From contig NZ_JAIKLE010000036.1 in assembly GCF_022267315.1 (NCBI RefSeq), forward strand, positions 1 to 64,000: a stretch of DNA of 64,000 bases. Reading direction: 5' to 3'. The position numbers and the translations under genes were made by a program. Positions 37,201-46,005 of the stretch are shown here, piece after piece. Position 1 is the first letter of the stretch, and each line of letters starts with the position of its first letter. The notes beneath the pieces are model-generated. The model saw nothing but the letters and a program-made list of their open reading frames with translations. It made no database searches and was not told the origin of the DNA. The DNA is from Maribellus maritimus (GTDB taxonomy: Bacteria > Bacteroidota > Bacteroidia > Bacteroidales > Prolixibacteraceae).

Positions 37201-39679
37201 GAGAAAGATTAAACACAGGTTCCCATGATATTTGTGGTACAGTGAAAGCTTTCACATTTGCCCCGGCACTTACAACATCCATTCCCTCAACCTGAACAGG
37301 GAAAAAGCTGGATACCGCTTCGCCGGTAGCGTTTGTACCCGTAGTTACCCTAAAATCTCTTCGCATAAGCAGGTCGAAACTGATTCCAAATAAATCAGCG
37401 TTGGTACTTACATCCAGCAATGCAAACAAATCACGCCGGTACCGAAACGTATCTTTATCCCATTCTTCCTCGTAATCGGGTAGCCTCTTGGGTAAAGCTG
37501 CAGCAGATTCCGATGTTGTTGCATCTGTTTCAGTCAAACCCCTGTCGGTGGTCACATTTTTAAACGTGGAGGTAAGTTTGCGTGTCCCGCTCAGTGTGTT
37601 GGATAAATTAAGTCCGGAAAGCCGGGACACAGGTGTGTCAGTTTTTGAAATGATACCGGAAACCTTAACAGCTGTAATATTGGTATTCCCAACGGGTGTA
37701 ACAGGAGATTCCGGTTCGGGATTTGAAGGCTCTTCTGTTTTGGGTGGATTCAGAGAGATATCTCCAAACTGGTTGTTAAGAGAAGCAAAGTGAAAAGAAA
37801 CAAAAACGTCATCCATTTTATTTTCATCAGATGACACAGACCAGGCTGTGCGACAAACAAGCCAGGCGTTTATCTGCTGGTTCCCTGAAACTCCCCCCGT
37901 TATGCCTTTGCTTGTCCCTCGTATTTGTCGTTGAAGCACTCCCAGGTTAGCCGCGTAAGGATCGGGTAACGTTGGGATATAGGCCAGAAGCCCGAATGTG
38001 AGAAAAAGGAATCCTTTTTCAACTTTGTCATAATCTTTATTCATGTTTCCAAAAAGCAAACAACCATTGGGTTGTGTTACTTTAAACAATGCATTGGTTA
38101 ATGCCAGCGCCATTTCTTCGGGAACAACAGGATCCTGATTGTTTATTTGCGCATCATCAAGTATAAGATTGTTATCGTACAAATAGACCAGTTTGTTACT
38201 TGTACCGGCCGCGATGATCAACAGCGAATCCAGTGAACGGACCAGCGGCGGCTCTCCATTTACCTTCACCGGACGATCAATCCTAAAGTCGGCATTGGAA
38301 TAGGTCATTAGTAATTCATTGCCGTTACCATTACTTACATAAAAAAATGGTGCACTGTCAGAAAAGCTGAGATTTACCGAAGTTCCTGTTTGACTTGAAT
38401 TTTCTTTCCATAGCTTTAAGAGCTGGCTGGCATGCGGATTTCCTACGGCGAGATCAGCAACCAAAATTTGACCCGGGCCAACCAAAAAGCCGGGGGCATT
38501 TAACGCAAAACTGCCTCCTTTTAAGCCCGCCCATTTATTAAAAAGTCCTTGCTTGCACCGCACAAACATTTCACCAATACCGGATGCTGCTGTTGGTTGA
38601 GAGGTGTCAATTGCAGCCACTGGCAGAACCCACCCGCTTTTTTGAATTGCAGCCTTTTTATTTAGGTCTAAAAAATGAAAATCGGATTGATTTTGTTTGA
38701 TGGTAATATTTTGTCCCGAGGGTTTAAAAGGAAAAAATATACGCTGCATATTTGTATCGTAAACCGTTTGCTGATTGGCAATCCACTCAAATTTCATTTT
38801 TTGTCCGTAAAGACTCCATGAAGCATTCCCTACCTTGTCAATAATTCTTCCGTTTCCGGAGAAATGAAACTGAAGTGTTTCGGGCAATTGCAGCTGGGCA
38901 TTTCTTGCATCTTTTCCATAAGGACTGGCAGCGTCTGCATCTGTATCCTGTGGCTGATCCAAATTCAACAAAACATTGACATTTGTACTGGAGGCAATGG
39001 TAAGTTTATTGTTGATGGTTTGAGGGGCTTTGCTTAAAGTAATTGTTCCGCCGGAAATGGTCAGACCTGCGTAAGTTCCTGCCGGAGCATTGGGAGCTAA
39101 AAATTTTGTATTGATCCAGATGCTGCCTTTAACGAGAGAATATGTCCGGGTAAGACTAACCCGTATCGGAATGTTTGGGCGGGCTGTCAGCCTTGGGTTT
39201 TGTTTTATTTTAAATAAAAGAACAGGTTCGGCCACTCCTTTCATATACAAAGTGACAAGTTTTTCAATCGGGTAAAAATCATACCAGAGCTGACGGCCAT
39301 CGGGGCCTGTTAATGGCCCTATACTGTGATCAACCCTGGATCCCGCAGCCCAGTCCGCGACTGAATTGTATAACAACTGCTCCCTCACGGGAACTTCTCT
39401 GCGGAAAACTTTGTAACTGGCTTCATTCTTGGTTTTTGTCCGGGTCTTAATGATGGCGCTGATTGATTTTTTCTGAATATCTGAAATCGTGTCATCGGAG
39501 AATAAATCGGACTTTTCAATCGAGAATTCTTTTTGTCGCGGTATGGATTGATCTTTCTCAATCACCGATTTCGACAACGATGTTTTTAGCTGATTTAATT
39601 TTTTTTGATCTTCTGCACTTTCAATTTTTAAATGCCCAATAAGCCCTTTCAGGGTTGTGGAAATTTGTTGGGTTTCCAT
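34217..39679 (-). CDS. Giant leaderless protein of unknown family with Gly/Val-rich hydrophobic C-terminus
   Basis: The 1820-residue product begins with a charged helical segment (METQQISTTLKGLIGHLKIES...), not a signal peptide. The middle (about 60-1500) is a long series of beta-type domains without a recognised motif. The last 170 residues change character: alternating small and hydrophobic residues (VDIAADTKIGPSLRMKFGFGAQIVVGLP, then ISIFIASGIVQVSAF-type runs) as in a membrane-inserting or amyloid-like beta sheet, ending SFTESWQEQRQIA. Upstream on the same strand, 149 bases away, is a PAS-LuxR regulator. Length, leaderless start and pairing with another giant protein are unusual. I know no named family that fits. 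Confidence 0.75.
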   Translation of the reverse strand: METQQISTTLKGLIGHLKIESAEDQKKLNQLKTSLSKSVIEKDQSIPRQKEFSIEKSDLFSDDTISDIQKKSISAIIKTRTKTKNEASYKVFRREVPVREQLLYNSVADWAAGSRVDHSIGPLTGPDGRQLWYDFYPIEKLVTLYMKGVAEPVLLFKIKQNPRLTARPNIPIRVSLTRTYSLVKGSIWINTKFLAPNAPAGTYAGLTISGGTITLSKAPQTINNKLTIASSTNVNVLLNLDQPQDTDADAASPYGKDARNAQLQLPETLQFHFSGNGRIIDKVGNASWSLYGQKMKFEWIANQQTVYDTNMQRIFFPFKPSGQNITIKQNQSDFHFLDLNKKAAIQKSGWVLPVAAIDTSQPTAASGIGEMFVRCKQGLFNKWAGLKGGSFALNAPGFLVGPGQILVADLAVGNPHASQLLKLWKENSSQTGTSVNLSFSDSAPFFYVSNGNGNELLMTYSNADFRIDRPVKVNGEPPLVRSLDSLLIIAAGTSNKLVYLYDNNLILDDAQINNQDPVVPEEMALALTNALFKVTQPNGCLLFGNMNKDYDKVEKGFLFLTFGLLAYIPTLPDPYAANLGVLQRQIRGTSKGITGGVSGNQQINAWLVCRTAWSVSSDENKMDDVFVSFHFASLNNQFGDISLNPPKTEEPSNPEPESPVTPVGNTNITAVKVSGIISKTDTPVSRLSGLNLSNTLSGTRKLTSTFKNVTTDRGLTETDATTSESAAALPKRLPDYEEEWDKDTFRYRRDLFALLDVSTNADLFGISFDLLMRRDFRVTTGTNATGEAVSSFFPVQVEGMDVVSAGANVKAFTVPQISWEPVFNLSPPAPPPDGPVPGDPAGGFNYYPNDGGPTRILNNSADKVPLAPLPVTSFLVDKRDTESDFKAFSFFTLPFGMKSVALLSEKYVYNNVPRDGGDLNKLKVSFDNEIHSGLQLKMDAGIPLREGDSKMFMGTTVQINNILDFAGNETGNSTLGGSVTSIFNREFFYDTNYPFELFKQRGVPVTRMDLSGYGASMFSNWLNTKAAIAETSQAKFDVFVGRCSHEIIQVKSILYPWAIKVVRTITLFRVNSGYVYRFDSGWRAESDGKFDFRYFTYENNPNFPGGTPENPEPQLISKEQFAEFEIHPGLVKALYNVSNIIETNEVEPFNENVTFDKSVDQLGVEINTPKNYDIELQPVYFDADVEVEGVLSGMVTKPTSDGDKKIVPSKRILGFVQLGPKGFPLNNTALRLLITRQGTIGGSIDCEVNLVDSTQKMRLSRFDFNNSFAGNGTDPTFCVAGRGNVLLPKEGSWSMVKHERANGDVSPVPENLSIPVIREGKIVKNGNTVKIDPATPVTKVLTRIAEPAELLRQPVSNTINYGLLQSTDTQKALFLTPSFKKNTKKLLSKTPPLFVDAFRIVNTKGIFPNIGEAENFAGDVLGEAILMKKGGNFPFNISNLQDLGKDVFELMDIQDTINNVKQQGLQLLHNPEDAFDLPTEFELIDVGDGNFRIYIEYDKKDKNGNVEQSGELDFDINSVAESWKGKMNNIGLVIDLAGIKRLMTIRGNWDSENGKEATYPKPDLEFAPELDPLVDLLEILQSLQEGDCGEAVQNGLKLAMSNKAGSWEYKFEASKEIPVIRFPVPDAVYNDPNTPFKLEAGLKIGAYFNAALKVTTDANELLPSAGGVLGFYARLSVMCVSVSAATVYAIGQANVDIAADTKIGPSLRMKFGFGAQIVVGLPVAGNVSILFVVGAEIFIASGIVQVSAFMLFEGHAEILGGIVSITIRIEAKGTYSKKALGGGASRTDLQCQVTFGLDISIAFIINISFTESWQEQRQIA

Positions 39680-39828
39680 ACGTCGTGAATTTAATGGTTG
39701 CTTGTATATGAGTGTAAATCCCCAAATCGTCCTTCTTTTGCAGATTTACACTATACAAGTTACGATTGGTAATCGTAAAAAGCAATTCCCATTTTTGGGT
39801 ATTTTCCGAAAGGTTGGATAAATAAAAA

Positions 39829-40518
39829 CTACATCAATATCGATTTTGATGCTTCTTTGATTAACTGTGCTGTATTTTTAACATTAAATTTTTCAATCAG
39901 ATTTTTTCTGTGGGCAATCGCGGTGTGGTTGCTTATGTATAGTTCATCTGCAATTTGTTTTGAAGAAAAACCTTCCGATATAAGCAATAGCACTTCTTTT
40001 TCCCTTTTTGAAATAGCAATATCGTTGTTGGCTAAAGGAGCTTGTTTTTTTATTCCTAAAAAATATTCGATTTGTTCCTTTTGAGAAATGTCATGAAGGT
40101 AATTGAGAACGATGCGGTTTTTTTTGATTTGGTGAAAAGTTAGCTCGTGACTGACCCAGTGCCACTTGTTGTAAACATCTTTTATGTGATAGGAAAAGGA
40201 GAGTGCTTTGGGGCGTATTTCTGAAATCACTTTCTGATTCCATGAGTCAATTTTGTTCTTTATATTTCCAACTTCAGATGTGCTTATTTTACTATACCAG
40301 TATTCCCATCCGCCCCTGATGATCTCTTTCGGTTTATATCCCAATATATTTTGAAATGAATCATTACCATAAAGAAATTTATTTTTTTCTAAATCAAATA
40401 CACTTATCATCAGGTTATGTTCTTCTTTGCAACACAAAGAAATTTGTTTTAGAAAAGTTTTTATAAGGCCATTGTTTTTTGCCTTTATGCTGGTTGTAGG
40501 TTTCTGATTTGCTGACAT
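39829..40518 (-). CDS. PAS-domain LuxR-family transcriptional regulator
   Basis: From ATG 40518 (MSANQKPTTS) the protein is 229 residues; the slightly longer frame would start with TTG and is less likely. Residues about 35-145 form a PAS fold (FLYGNDSFQNILGYKPKEI, then WVSHELTFHQIKKNRIVLNYLHDIS). Residues about 165-229 are a LuxR-type helix-turn-helix (ISKREKEVLLLISEGFSSKQIADELYISNHTAIAHRKNLIEKF). There is no receiver domain, so it senses a small ligand or redox state directly. It lies immediately upstream of the two giant genes on the same strand, and is the likely local regulator of them. Confidence 0.85.
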   Translation of the reverse strand: MSANQKPTTSIKAKNNGLIKTFLKQISLCCKEEHNLMISVFDLEKNKFLYGNDSFQNILGYKPKEIIRGGWEYWYSKISTSEVGNIKNKIDSWNQKVISEIRPKALSFSYHIKDVYNKWHWVSHELTFHQIKKNRIVLNYLHDISQKEQIEYFLGIKKQAPLANNDIAISKREKEVLLLISEGFSSKQIADELYISNHTAIAHRKNLIEKFNVKNTAQLIKEASKSILM

Positions 40519-41068
40519 GACAAACAAGTCTTTATAATAAAAGGTAAACCTTCATTTTTTTAAAAAGTTCATATTGGGCGTTTTTCTATTTAAGTTTTTT
40601 TGTTGTTTTAAAAATATCCTCTTTTTGCAACTTAGGTTTTTTATAGGAGGCGGTTTAAAATTGTTTAACCGGTGATATTAAAAAATCATTAGGAGACGAA
40701 ATGATTGTTTTTAGGCGGAAGTACTTCATGCCCCCCCAGGGATTTTATTCATTAAAGTTTTCTTTGATGCTCTATCTCAGCTTACCTCTTAAATATGCCT
40801 GCACTGTTGATTTTTTGAAAATAAGACAGGGGCCTGTAATTTTACAGCACATATCGTTGGTTTTTATACATCGTTTCAGGAGCTGGAAGACAGAAGGCAG
40901 ATATTAGGTATTTATCATTTCTCTCTTCTGTCTTCCGAGCCAATATGGAATGTTTTTTTGAATTTCATTTTTGATATTTAAACCGATTTATTTTAATACA
41001 TAGTAATTCAGGTTGGTTCTCTATGTTGCGAACTAAAAAAACTTTGCTATTTTTGGCAAAAAGGTCAA
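40519..41068. other. Intergenic region with a 12-bp inverted repeat
   Basis: No supported gene is seen between divergent regulators. GGAAGACAGAAG (40885-40896) and CTTCTGTCTTCC (40925-40936) form a perfect 12-bp stem around a 28-base loop. A weak frame at 40701-40907 has an AGGAGA-like site upstream but no recognisable protein. The promoter of the MarR-like gene is at the right end. Confidence 0.5.
41026..41055 (+). promoter_or_regulatory. Promoter of the MarR/GbsR-like regulator gene
   Basis: TTG at 41026-41028, 19 bases, then TATTTTTG at 41048-41055 match the Bacteroidota -33/-7 consensus (TTG and TAnnTTTG) exactly, including spacing. The ATG at 41069 follows closely, so the leader is short. 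Confidence 0.75.
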
Positions 41069-41536
41069 ATGGAAGAACCGGAAAGATTGCAAAAACAAAA
41101 GGAGCTGGTTGAATGCATCGGAAGGTTACATGAAAAAGATGGTTTTCAGCCTGTAACAGCGCGCATTATGGGGTTGTTAATGGTTATGGATAAAGAAGAG
41201 TATACCTTTGATGAAATTGTTCAGGAAATGAAGATCAGTAAAAGCTCTGCCAGTACTGCACTGAAGAATCTTGAAATTCGCGGTGTAATAGAGTATGTTA
41301 CTTATCCGGGAGACCGCAAACGTTACTTTCGTTTTGTTTCGGGAGACATAAATGAAATGATTGACGGCATTGAAAAGAAAATGAAATTACAGCTTGATGT
41401 TATTGAGCAGGCTCTGGAATTAAAGAAGAATCCTGATTCCAGAAATGCGAAGTTTTTGGAAAATGTAAAGGAAGGAATTCATTTTTTTATCAAGAATATG
41501 CGTAAACTAAAAGCTGAATATAGTAAAGAGCATTAA
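41069..41536 (+). CDS. MarR/GbsR-family transcriptional regulator
   Basis: The 155-residue protein has a winged helix-turn-helix of MarR/GbsR type (YTFDEIVQEMKISKSSASTALKNLEIRGVIEYVTYPGDRKRYFRF at about 48-92) and a C-terminal helical dimerisation region (about 95-155) rich in charged residues. In Bacteroidota such genes often sit next to efflux or envelope genes and act as repressors. Here it precedes the methyltransferase/patatin run and, farther off, the RND pump. Either could be the target. The promoter is well defined. Confidence 0.85.
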   Translation: MEEPERLQKQKELVECIGRLHEKDGFQPVTARIMGLLMVMDKEEYTFDEIVQEMKISKSSASTALKNLEIRGVIEYVTYPGDRKRYFRFVSGDINEMIDGIEKKMKLQLDVIEQALELKKNPDSRNAKFLENVKEGIHFFIKNMRKLKAEYSKEH

Positions 41537-42126
41537 TTTTTTTTATTTTGCTGGTTCGATTGTTTCCGAACTAACTAGTTTTTATAAAAGAAAAGAAAGC
41601 AGTATTCTTATGGAAATTAGATTTTTGCAGTGTTTTTTATTTCCGTTAAGGGAACAAACGGGAATATTTTATTTCGCGTAGGTTATTGAAATGAATTTCG
41701 GATGACAATTAAGCTGTGAAAGAAAGGAGACAATTAGAAATATTTACATTAAAGCTTAACAAAAGGAAAGAAGCTAATACAAAAATACAAGTCCAAGCTG
41801 ATTGTTTTCCTGCGAAGTGGAAAATAAAGGAGTAAACGTTTTTGATACCGTTTGGCAACCTTGCGCTTTTTAGTTCAGTCAGATGATGATTGACTTGATA
41901 TTTGTATTGGTAAAGTATTGAGCGTGCTTTGCAGATTTTGGGAAAATTAGAAACAGCCGGTTTTACAGGAGGAAAGACATGTTTGATTTTTTGGGATTGC
42001 TCTCCTGCCGTTTATTTCTGTATGTATTCCCGCATAAAAGGCAAAAATAAGATAAAAAGATAGACGATTTTATTTTAATCGGTGTACACTGCTAAGGGAG
42101 TACCCGAATATAAAAACAGGAAAGTA
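41537..42126. other. Intergenic region, about 590 bases
   Basis: No credible gene or strong structure is visible. In-frame codons before ATG 42127 begin with GTG and lack homology to CmoA proteins. The promoter of the CmoA-like operon should be here, but no clear -33/-7 pair was identified. Confidence 0.45.
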
Positions 42127-42849
42127 ATGAAAGATAACATTTTTAAGAGCAAGTTGGACAAGTCTACTGATTTTACTTTTGATGAAAAAGTTACTAAAGT
42201 ATTCGATGATATGGTGGTGCGTTCAGTTCCCTTTTATTTGGAGGCTCAACGTATGATTGCCGAACTTACCAAAGATTATGCAAAACCAAATACGAATGTT
42301 TATGATTTAGGGTGTTCAACTGGAACAACATTTCTTAATTTGGATATGGTTCTGGATCCAGCCATTGGCTTTGTGGGAATTGATTCATCTGCGGAAATGC
42401 TTGCTCAGTGCAAATCAAATTTGATTTCATCGGGAATACAACGGAAGTTTGATTTAATTGAAGCCGATCTCAATACAGGAATTCATATCGACAATGCTTC
42501 GGTGGTAGTCCTTTGTTTGACACTTCAATTTGTACGACCACCCAAGCGGACGAAACTTTTGCAAGCAGTTTATGAGCAGTTAAATCCGGGAGGATGTGTG
42601 ATACTTTTTGAAAAAGTTTTGGGGGAAAGTCAGGAGTTTAATCGTCAGTTTATAAAGTATTATTACGACTACAAACGTCGTAACAATTATAATGAAATGG
42701 AAATCGCTCAAAAGCGCGAAGCTTTGGAAAATGTATTAATTCCTTATAAGCCTTCCGAAAATATTGAAACGTTGGAGGAGATTGGATTTCAATCTGTTGA
42801 AACGTTTTTTAAGTGGTATAATTTTTCCGGATTTGTTGCATTAAAATAA
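42127..42849 (+). CDS. cmoA-like: CmoA-like carboxy-S-adenosylmethionine synthase
   Basis: From ATG 42127 the 240-residue protein matches E. coli CmoA along its length: the N-terminal DFTFDEKVTKVFDDMVVRSVP (DFTFDERVAEVFPDMISRSIP in CmoA), the SAM motif VYDLGCSTGTT, the LCLTLQFVRPPKR segment, LNPGGCVILFEK, and the C-terminal EIAQKREALENVLIPY with FKWYNFSGFVALK. CmoA makes carboxy-SAM from SAM and prephenate, which CmoB then uses to modify wobble uridine 34 of tRNAs. No CmoB is in the window. The next gene, 14 bases on, encodes a membrane methyltransferase, so a different acceptor for carboxy-SAM is conceivable. The rejected longer frame starts with GTG at 42082. Confidence 0.85.
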   Translation: MKDNIFKSKLDKSTDFTFDEKVTKVFDDMVVRSVPFYLEAQRMIAELTKDYAKPNTNVYDLGCSTGTTFLNLDMVLDPAIGFVGIDSSAEMLAQCKSNLISSGIQRKFDLIEADLNTGIHIDNASVVVLCLTLQFVRPPKRTKLLQAVYEQLNPGGCVILFEKVLGESQEFNRQFIKYYYDYKRRNNYNEMEIAQKREALENVLIPYKPSENIETLEEIGFQSVETFFKWYNFSGFVALK

Positions 42850-42863
42850 AAGGTATATTAGAT

Positions 42864-43568
42864 ATGAATGGTTATTTTATCAAATTTGGAAACTGGATTT
42901 TCCGCTACCGAAACATTATCTTTCCCCTGTTTTATGCAGCGCTTTTTGTTCCTTCACAACAAATATTTCCAAACAGTACAGCTTTAGGGCTCGGTGCTTT
43001 TATTATAGCCCTTGGTATAGCAGTCAGGTGTGTCACCATCGGGCTTGAATATATAATACGCGGCGGACGTCACGGGAAAATTCATGCAAACAATCTTGTA
43101 ACAGGTGGAATTTATTCCATTTGCCGTAATCCGATGTATGTGGGGAATATCCTTTTGATCCTTGGGTTTGGAGTATTTGCAAATTCATTGCTTTTTTTGC
43201 TCCTGTTCTTTCCTCTTTTTCTGATAATATACAGAGCCATAATAAAAGCCGAAGAATCTTTTTTATATGAAAAATTTGGACAGGAATATTTGGATTATAC
43301 AGCAAAAGTCAAATCATTAATCCCTGACTTAAGAAAGATAAATTCAGCTTTTAAGGGATATACTTTTAACTGGAAAAGAGTTCTTTTAAGAGAATATAAT
43401 TCGCTTTATCTTTATATCTCAGGAATTGAATTGCTATTGTTTTACAATAAAGTTATTGAATTTTCAACGCTATTAATCCTTTTTGTAATTACTACCGTAT
43501 TATATGTTTTGATGAAAATGCTCAAAAAAACAAGATTTAGTGATTATGCAAAAAATACCGAAAAATAA
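42864..43568 (+). CDS. Isoprenylcysteine-carboxyl/phospholipid methyltransferase-like membrane protein
   Basis: The 234-residue integral membrane protein has about six hydrophobic segments. The central part carries the ICMT/PEMT signature: ITIG-like region before GGRHGKIHANNLVTGGIYSICRNPMYVGNILLILGF, and then EESFLYEKFGQEYLDYTAKVKSLIPD. Family members transfer a methyl group from SAM to lipid or lipid-like acceptors in the membrane. The C-terminal 60 residues add two more hydrophobic segments, a little longer than usual. It is 14 bases after the CmoA-like gene and overlaps the patatin gene by 23 bases, so all three are probably translated together. Confidence 0.82.
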   Translation: MNGYFIKFGNWIFRYRNIIFPLFYAALFVPSQQIFPNSTALGLGAFIIALGIAVRCVTIGLEYIIRGGRHGKIHANNLVTGGIYSICRNPMYVGNILLILGFGVFANSLLFLLLFFPLFLIIYRAIIKAEESFLYEKFGQEYLDYTAKVKSLIPDLRKINSAFKGYTFNWKRVLLREYNSLYLYISGIELLLFYNKVIEFSTLLILFVITTVLYVLMKMLKKTRFSDYAKNTEK

Positions 43569-45804
43569 AGGCTTAAAAAATACAAGCTTGGTGCCCGAAA
43601 AAATTGGTATTTTTATTTTATTATGTTTGATTGCAGGTTCGGGTGTATTTGCCGCAGCTGAGCAGCAGACAAAACCTGCAGCAGCTGAAGGCCGCCCCAA
43701 AGTGGCGGTGGTTTTGAGTGGAGGCGGTGCAAAAGGCTTTGCTCATATCGGGGTTTTAAAAGTACTGGAAAAAGAGGGAATCCCGATTGACATTATTGTT
43801 GGTACAAGTATGGGCAGCTTGGTAGGAGGTATTTATTCGCTCGGATACAACGCTTCTCAAATTGAAAACCTTGTAAAATCACTAAACTGGGAAATGACAA
43901 TCACAGATGAGGTTCCCCGGTTATTTCAGTCTAAATATCAACAGGAATTAAAACAGCGTTATTTTCTTTCTTTGCCTATTTCCGACAAAAAGGAAATCAA
44001 ACTCCCCAGGGGATTAATGAAAGGGCAAAATGTTCTGAATATATTTTGTGGTCTGGCAGGCGAGGTACCGGCTCATGCCGATTTTTCGCAATTCCCTGTT
44101 TCGTTTGCCTGCGTGGCAGCTGACCTTGAAACCGGTGACGAAGTAGTAATTGACAAAGGCTTTTTGCCAACAGCTATGTATTCGAGTATGGCCATCCCAA
44201 TTGCTTTTCAACCATCGGAAAGAGACGGGCACTTGTTGGTTGACGGAGGAATTGTAAATAATTTTCCAACTGATGTCGCAAAAAGAATGGGCGCGGATAT
44301 CATCATTGGAGTTGATATTCGAAACGATTATTACGGACAGGATGAGCTAAAATCAATAACCAGCGTTTTAAATCAACTAATCAGTTTTTTCGATAAAGAC
44401 AAAGATGCAGTAAATAAGTCTTATTGTGACGTTATTATTAGGCCCGATATAACAGGATATTCCGTTTCCAGTTTTAGTAAGAGGGCAGCCGATACACTGA
44501 TTTTCAGAGGTGAACAAGCGGCTCTTGATGTCGTTTCACAATTGCGAAAAATAAAAACGGAACATAATCTTCAGCCCCGGCAACCACTCCGTAATTTTGT
44601 AAAACCGGAAGACTGGTATATTACCAAAGTCAACTACAACGGAAGTTATTATTTGAGCAACGATTTTATAGCCAATACATTTGGATTGGAACTTCCCGGG
44701 AATTATTCGGCAGACGACATTAAAAACGGAATCGACAGAATCTATGGTCTGGGAGGTTTTAAAAAAGTATATTACTATCTGGAAAACAATGACGAGGGAA
44801 AAACTTTAATCATCAATATAGAGTCTGAAAAAGTATTTACCCAGAATTTTGGATTTAAAGTAAATACAACCGATGCAGCAGCGATTTTAATCAATACAAC
44901 TCAACGGAACTATAGAAATATTTTTGGTTTGTTTTCTATAAACGGTGAGCTTTCTGTAAACCCGGGATTGGATATTACCATTGAAACAAACAGGACTAAA
45001 TTTCCTACCGCAGGACTGAATTTTAACGGAAAATACCAAAATATCAATATTTACGAAGACGCAGACAAACTGTTTAAGACAAGCCTGTTTTATACATCGG
45101 CAGGAATATATTTTTACCAGCCGTTTTTTAAGCGGTATTATTTTGGAGCCGGTATTCGTGAGGAATACTTTAACGGTGATTTATTCACTAAAGAAACTAG
45201 TTTTCAATGGGAGGAAGATAAAATAAATATGTTTTTAACCAATGCATATGTCTATGTTTCTTATGATAATATGGATGATTTTTATTTTCCAACAAAAGGA
45301 ACCTCGATGAAGACCAGATTCTCTCTGCTCGGAGATCTGGAGGATAAAAAAGAGATTTGTCCGGCATTGTATTTTGAAATGAAGAATATAATTCCTGCCT
45401 GGCAGGAAACTGCCTGGCTTTTTGATATATACGCAAGAGCTTTGTTAAATACCAATTATCCGGATGTTAAAATGACTCTGATTGGGGGAGAGGCCTATAC
45501 ACAATACTTTGATTACCATCTTCCTTTTATCGGGTTGCCCGCGGTAAACGTCGGACAGGAGTATGTTTATATTGGTATGCTTGGTTACCGGTTTCACATG
45601 TCGGATTCGCAGTATATGACTTTGTTGGCAAATGGATTGTTACAGGATTCCGACTGGTTGTTAGGTGAAGATTCCGAATTTATTTTCGGGGGAGGTGTCA
45701 GGTATTCGCTAAAAACAATGCTTGGCCCCCTGGACGCAACTTTAGGCTTTTCCAATGTAGTGGATAAACCGACATTTGCCGCCAGTTTTGGGTATTGGTT
45801 TTAA
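43546..45804 (+). CDS. Patatin-like phospholipase with C-terminal outer-membrane barrel (type Vd autotransporter)
   Basis: From ATG 43546 the 752-residue protein starts with a signal segment (residues about 20-37), then a patatin domain (50-325): oxyanion loop GGGAKG (59-64), catalytic Ser88 in GTSMG, and Asp233 in DGG of VDGGIVNNFP. A POTRA-like domain (ITKVNYNGSYYLSNDFIANTFGLELPG...) at about 355-440 and a 16-strand-like barrel to the end (last residue Phe of FGYWF) follow. The PlpD architecture delivers the lipase outward through its own barrel. Cognate esters are phospholipids or lipopolysaccharide-type acyl chains. It shares 23 bases with the ICMT gene, so lipid methylation and lipid hydrolysis are coupled here. 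Confidence 0.9.
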   Translation: MQKIPKNKGLKNTSLVPEKIGIFILLCLIAGSGVFAAAEQQTKPAAAEGRPKVAVVLSGGGAKGFAHIGVLKVLEKEGIPIDIIVGTSMGSLVGGIYSLGYNASQIENLVKSLNWEMTITDEVPRLFQSKYQQELKQRYFLSLPISDKKEIKLPRGLMKGQNVLNIFCGLAGEVPAHADFSQFPVSFACVAADLETGDEVVIDKGFLPTAMYSSMAIPIAFQPSERDGHLLVDGGIVNNFPTDVAKRMGADIIIGVDIRNDYYGQDELKSITSVLNQLISFFDKDKDAVNKSYCDVIIRPDITGYSVSSFSKRAADTLIFRGEQAALDVVSQLRKIKTEHNLQPRQPLRNFVKPEDWYITKVNYNGSYYLSNDFIANTFGLELPGNYSADDIKNGIDRIYGLGGFKKVYYYLENNDEGKTLIINIESEKVFTQNFGFKVNTTDAAAILINTTQRNYRNIFGLFSINGELSVNPGLDITIETNRTKFPTAGLNFNGKYQNINIYEDADKLFKTSLFYTSAGIYFYQPFFKRYYFGAGIREEYFNGDLFTKETSFQWEEDKINMFLTNAYVYVSYDNMDDFYFPTKGTSMKTRFSLLGDLEDKKEICPALYFEMKNIIPAWQETAWLFDIYARALLNTNYPDVKMTLIGGEAYTQYFDYHLPFIGLPAVNVGQEYVYIGMLGYRFHMSDSQYMTLLANGLLQDSDWLLGEDSEFIFGGGVRYSLKTMLGPLDATLGFSNVVDKPTFAASFGYWF

Positions 45805-46005
45805 TAATATTGATGAGTAGATCTTGACACAAGCAACAAATAGCAACTGTAATGATTGTTTTTGGGAATGGGAGTTTTAAAATCAGCTATTGTTTACTGC
45901 ACTTCATGTGTAATTTTTGTCAGTTGATACACTTTATTATTTATAAGGAATAAGTTCTGTCTAGTTTTGAGCTATTAAAAACAGAAACAAACAAATTGTT
46001 GACAC

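Noticed and set aside
29874-39679. Contractile injection system or Tc toxin locus
   Set aside because: No sheath, tube, baseplate or ATPase genes are visible next to the giant proteins, and no Tc toxin repeats such as Rhs cores are seen.
40701-40907. 68-codon gene with an AGGAGA-like site upstream
   Set aside because: The product shows no family pattern, and the frame lies in a region with hairpins. It may be chance.
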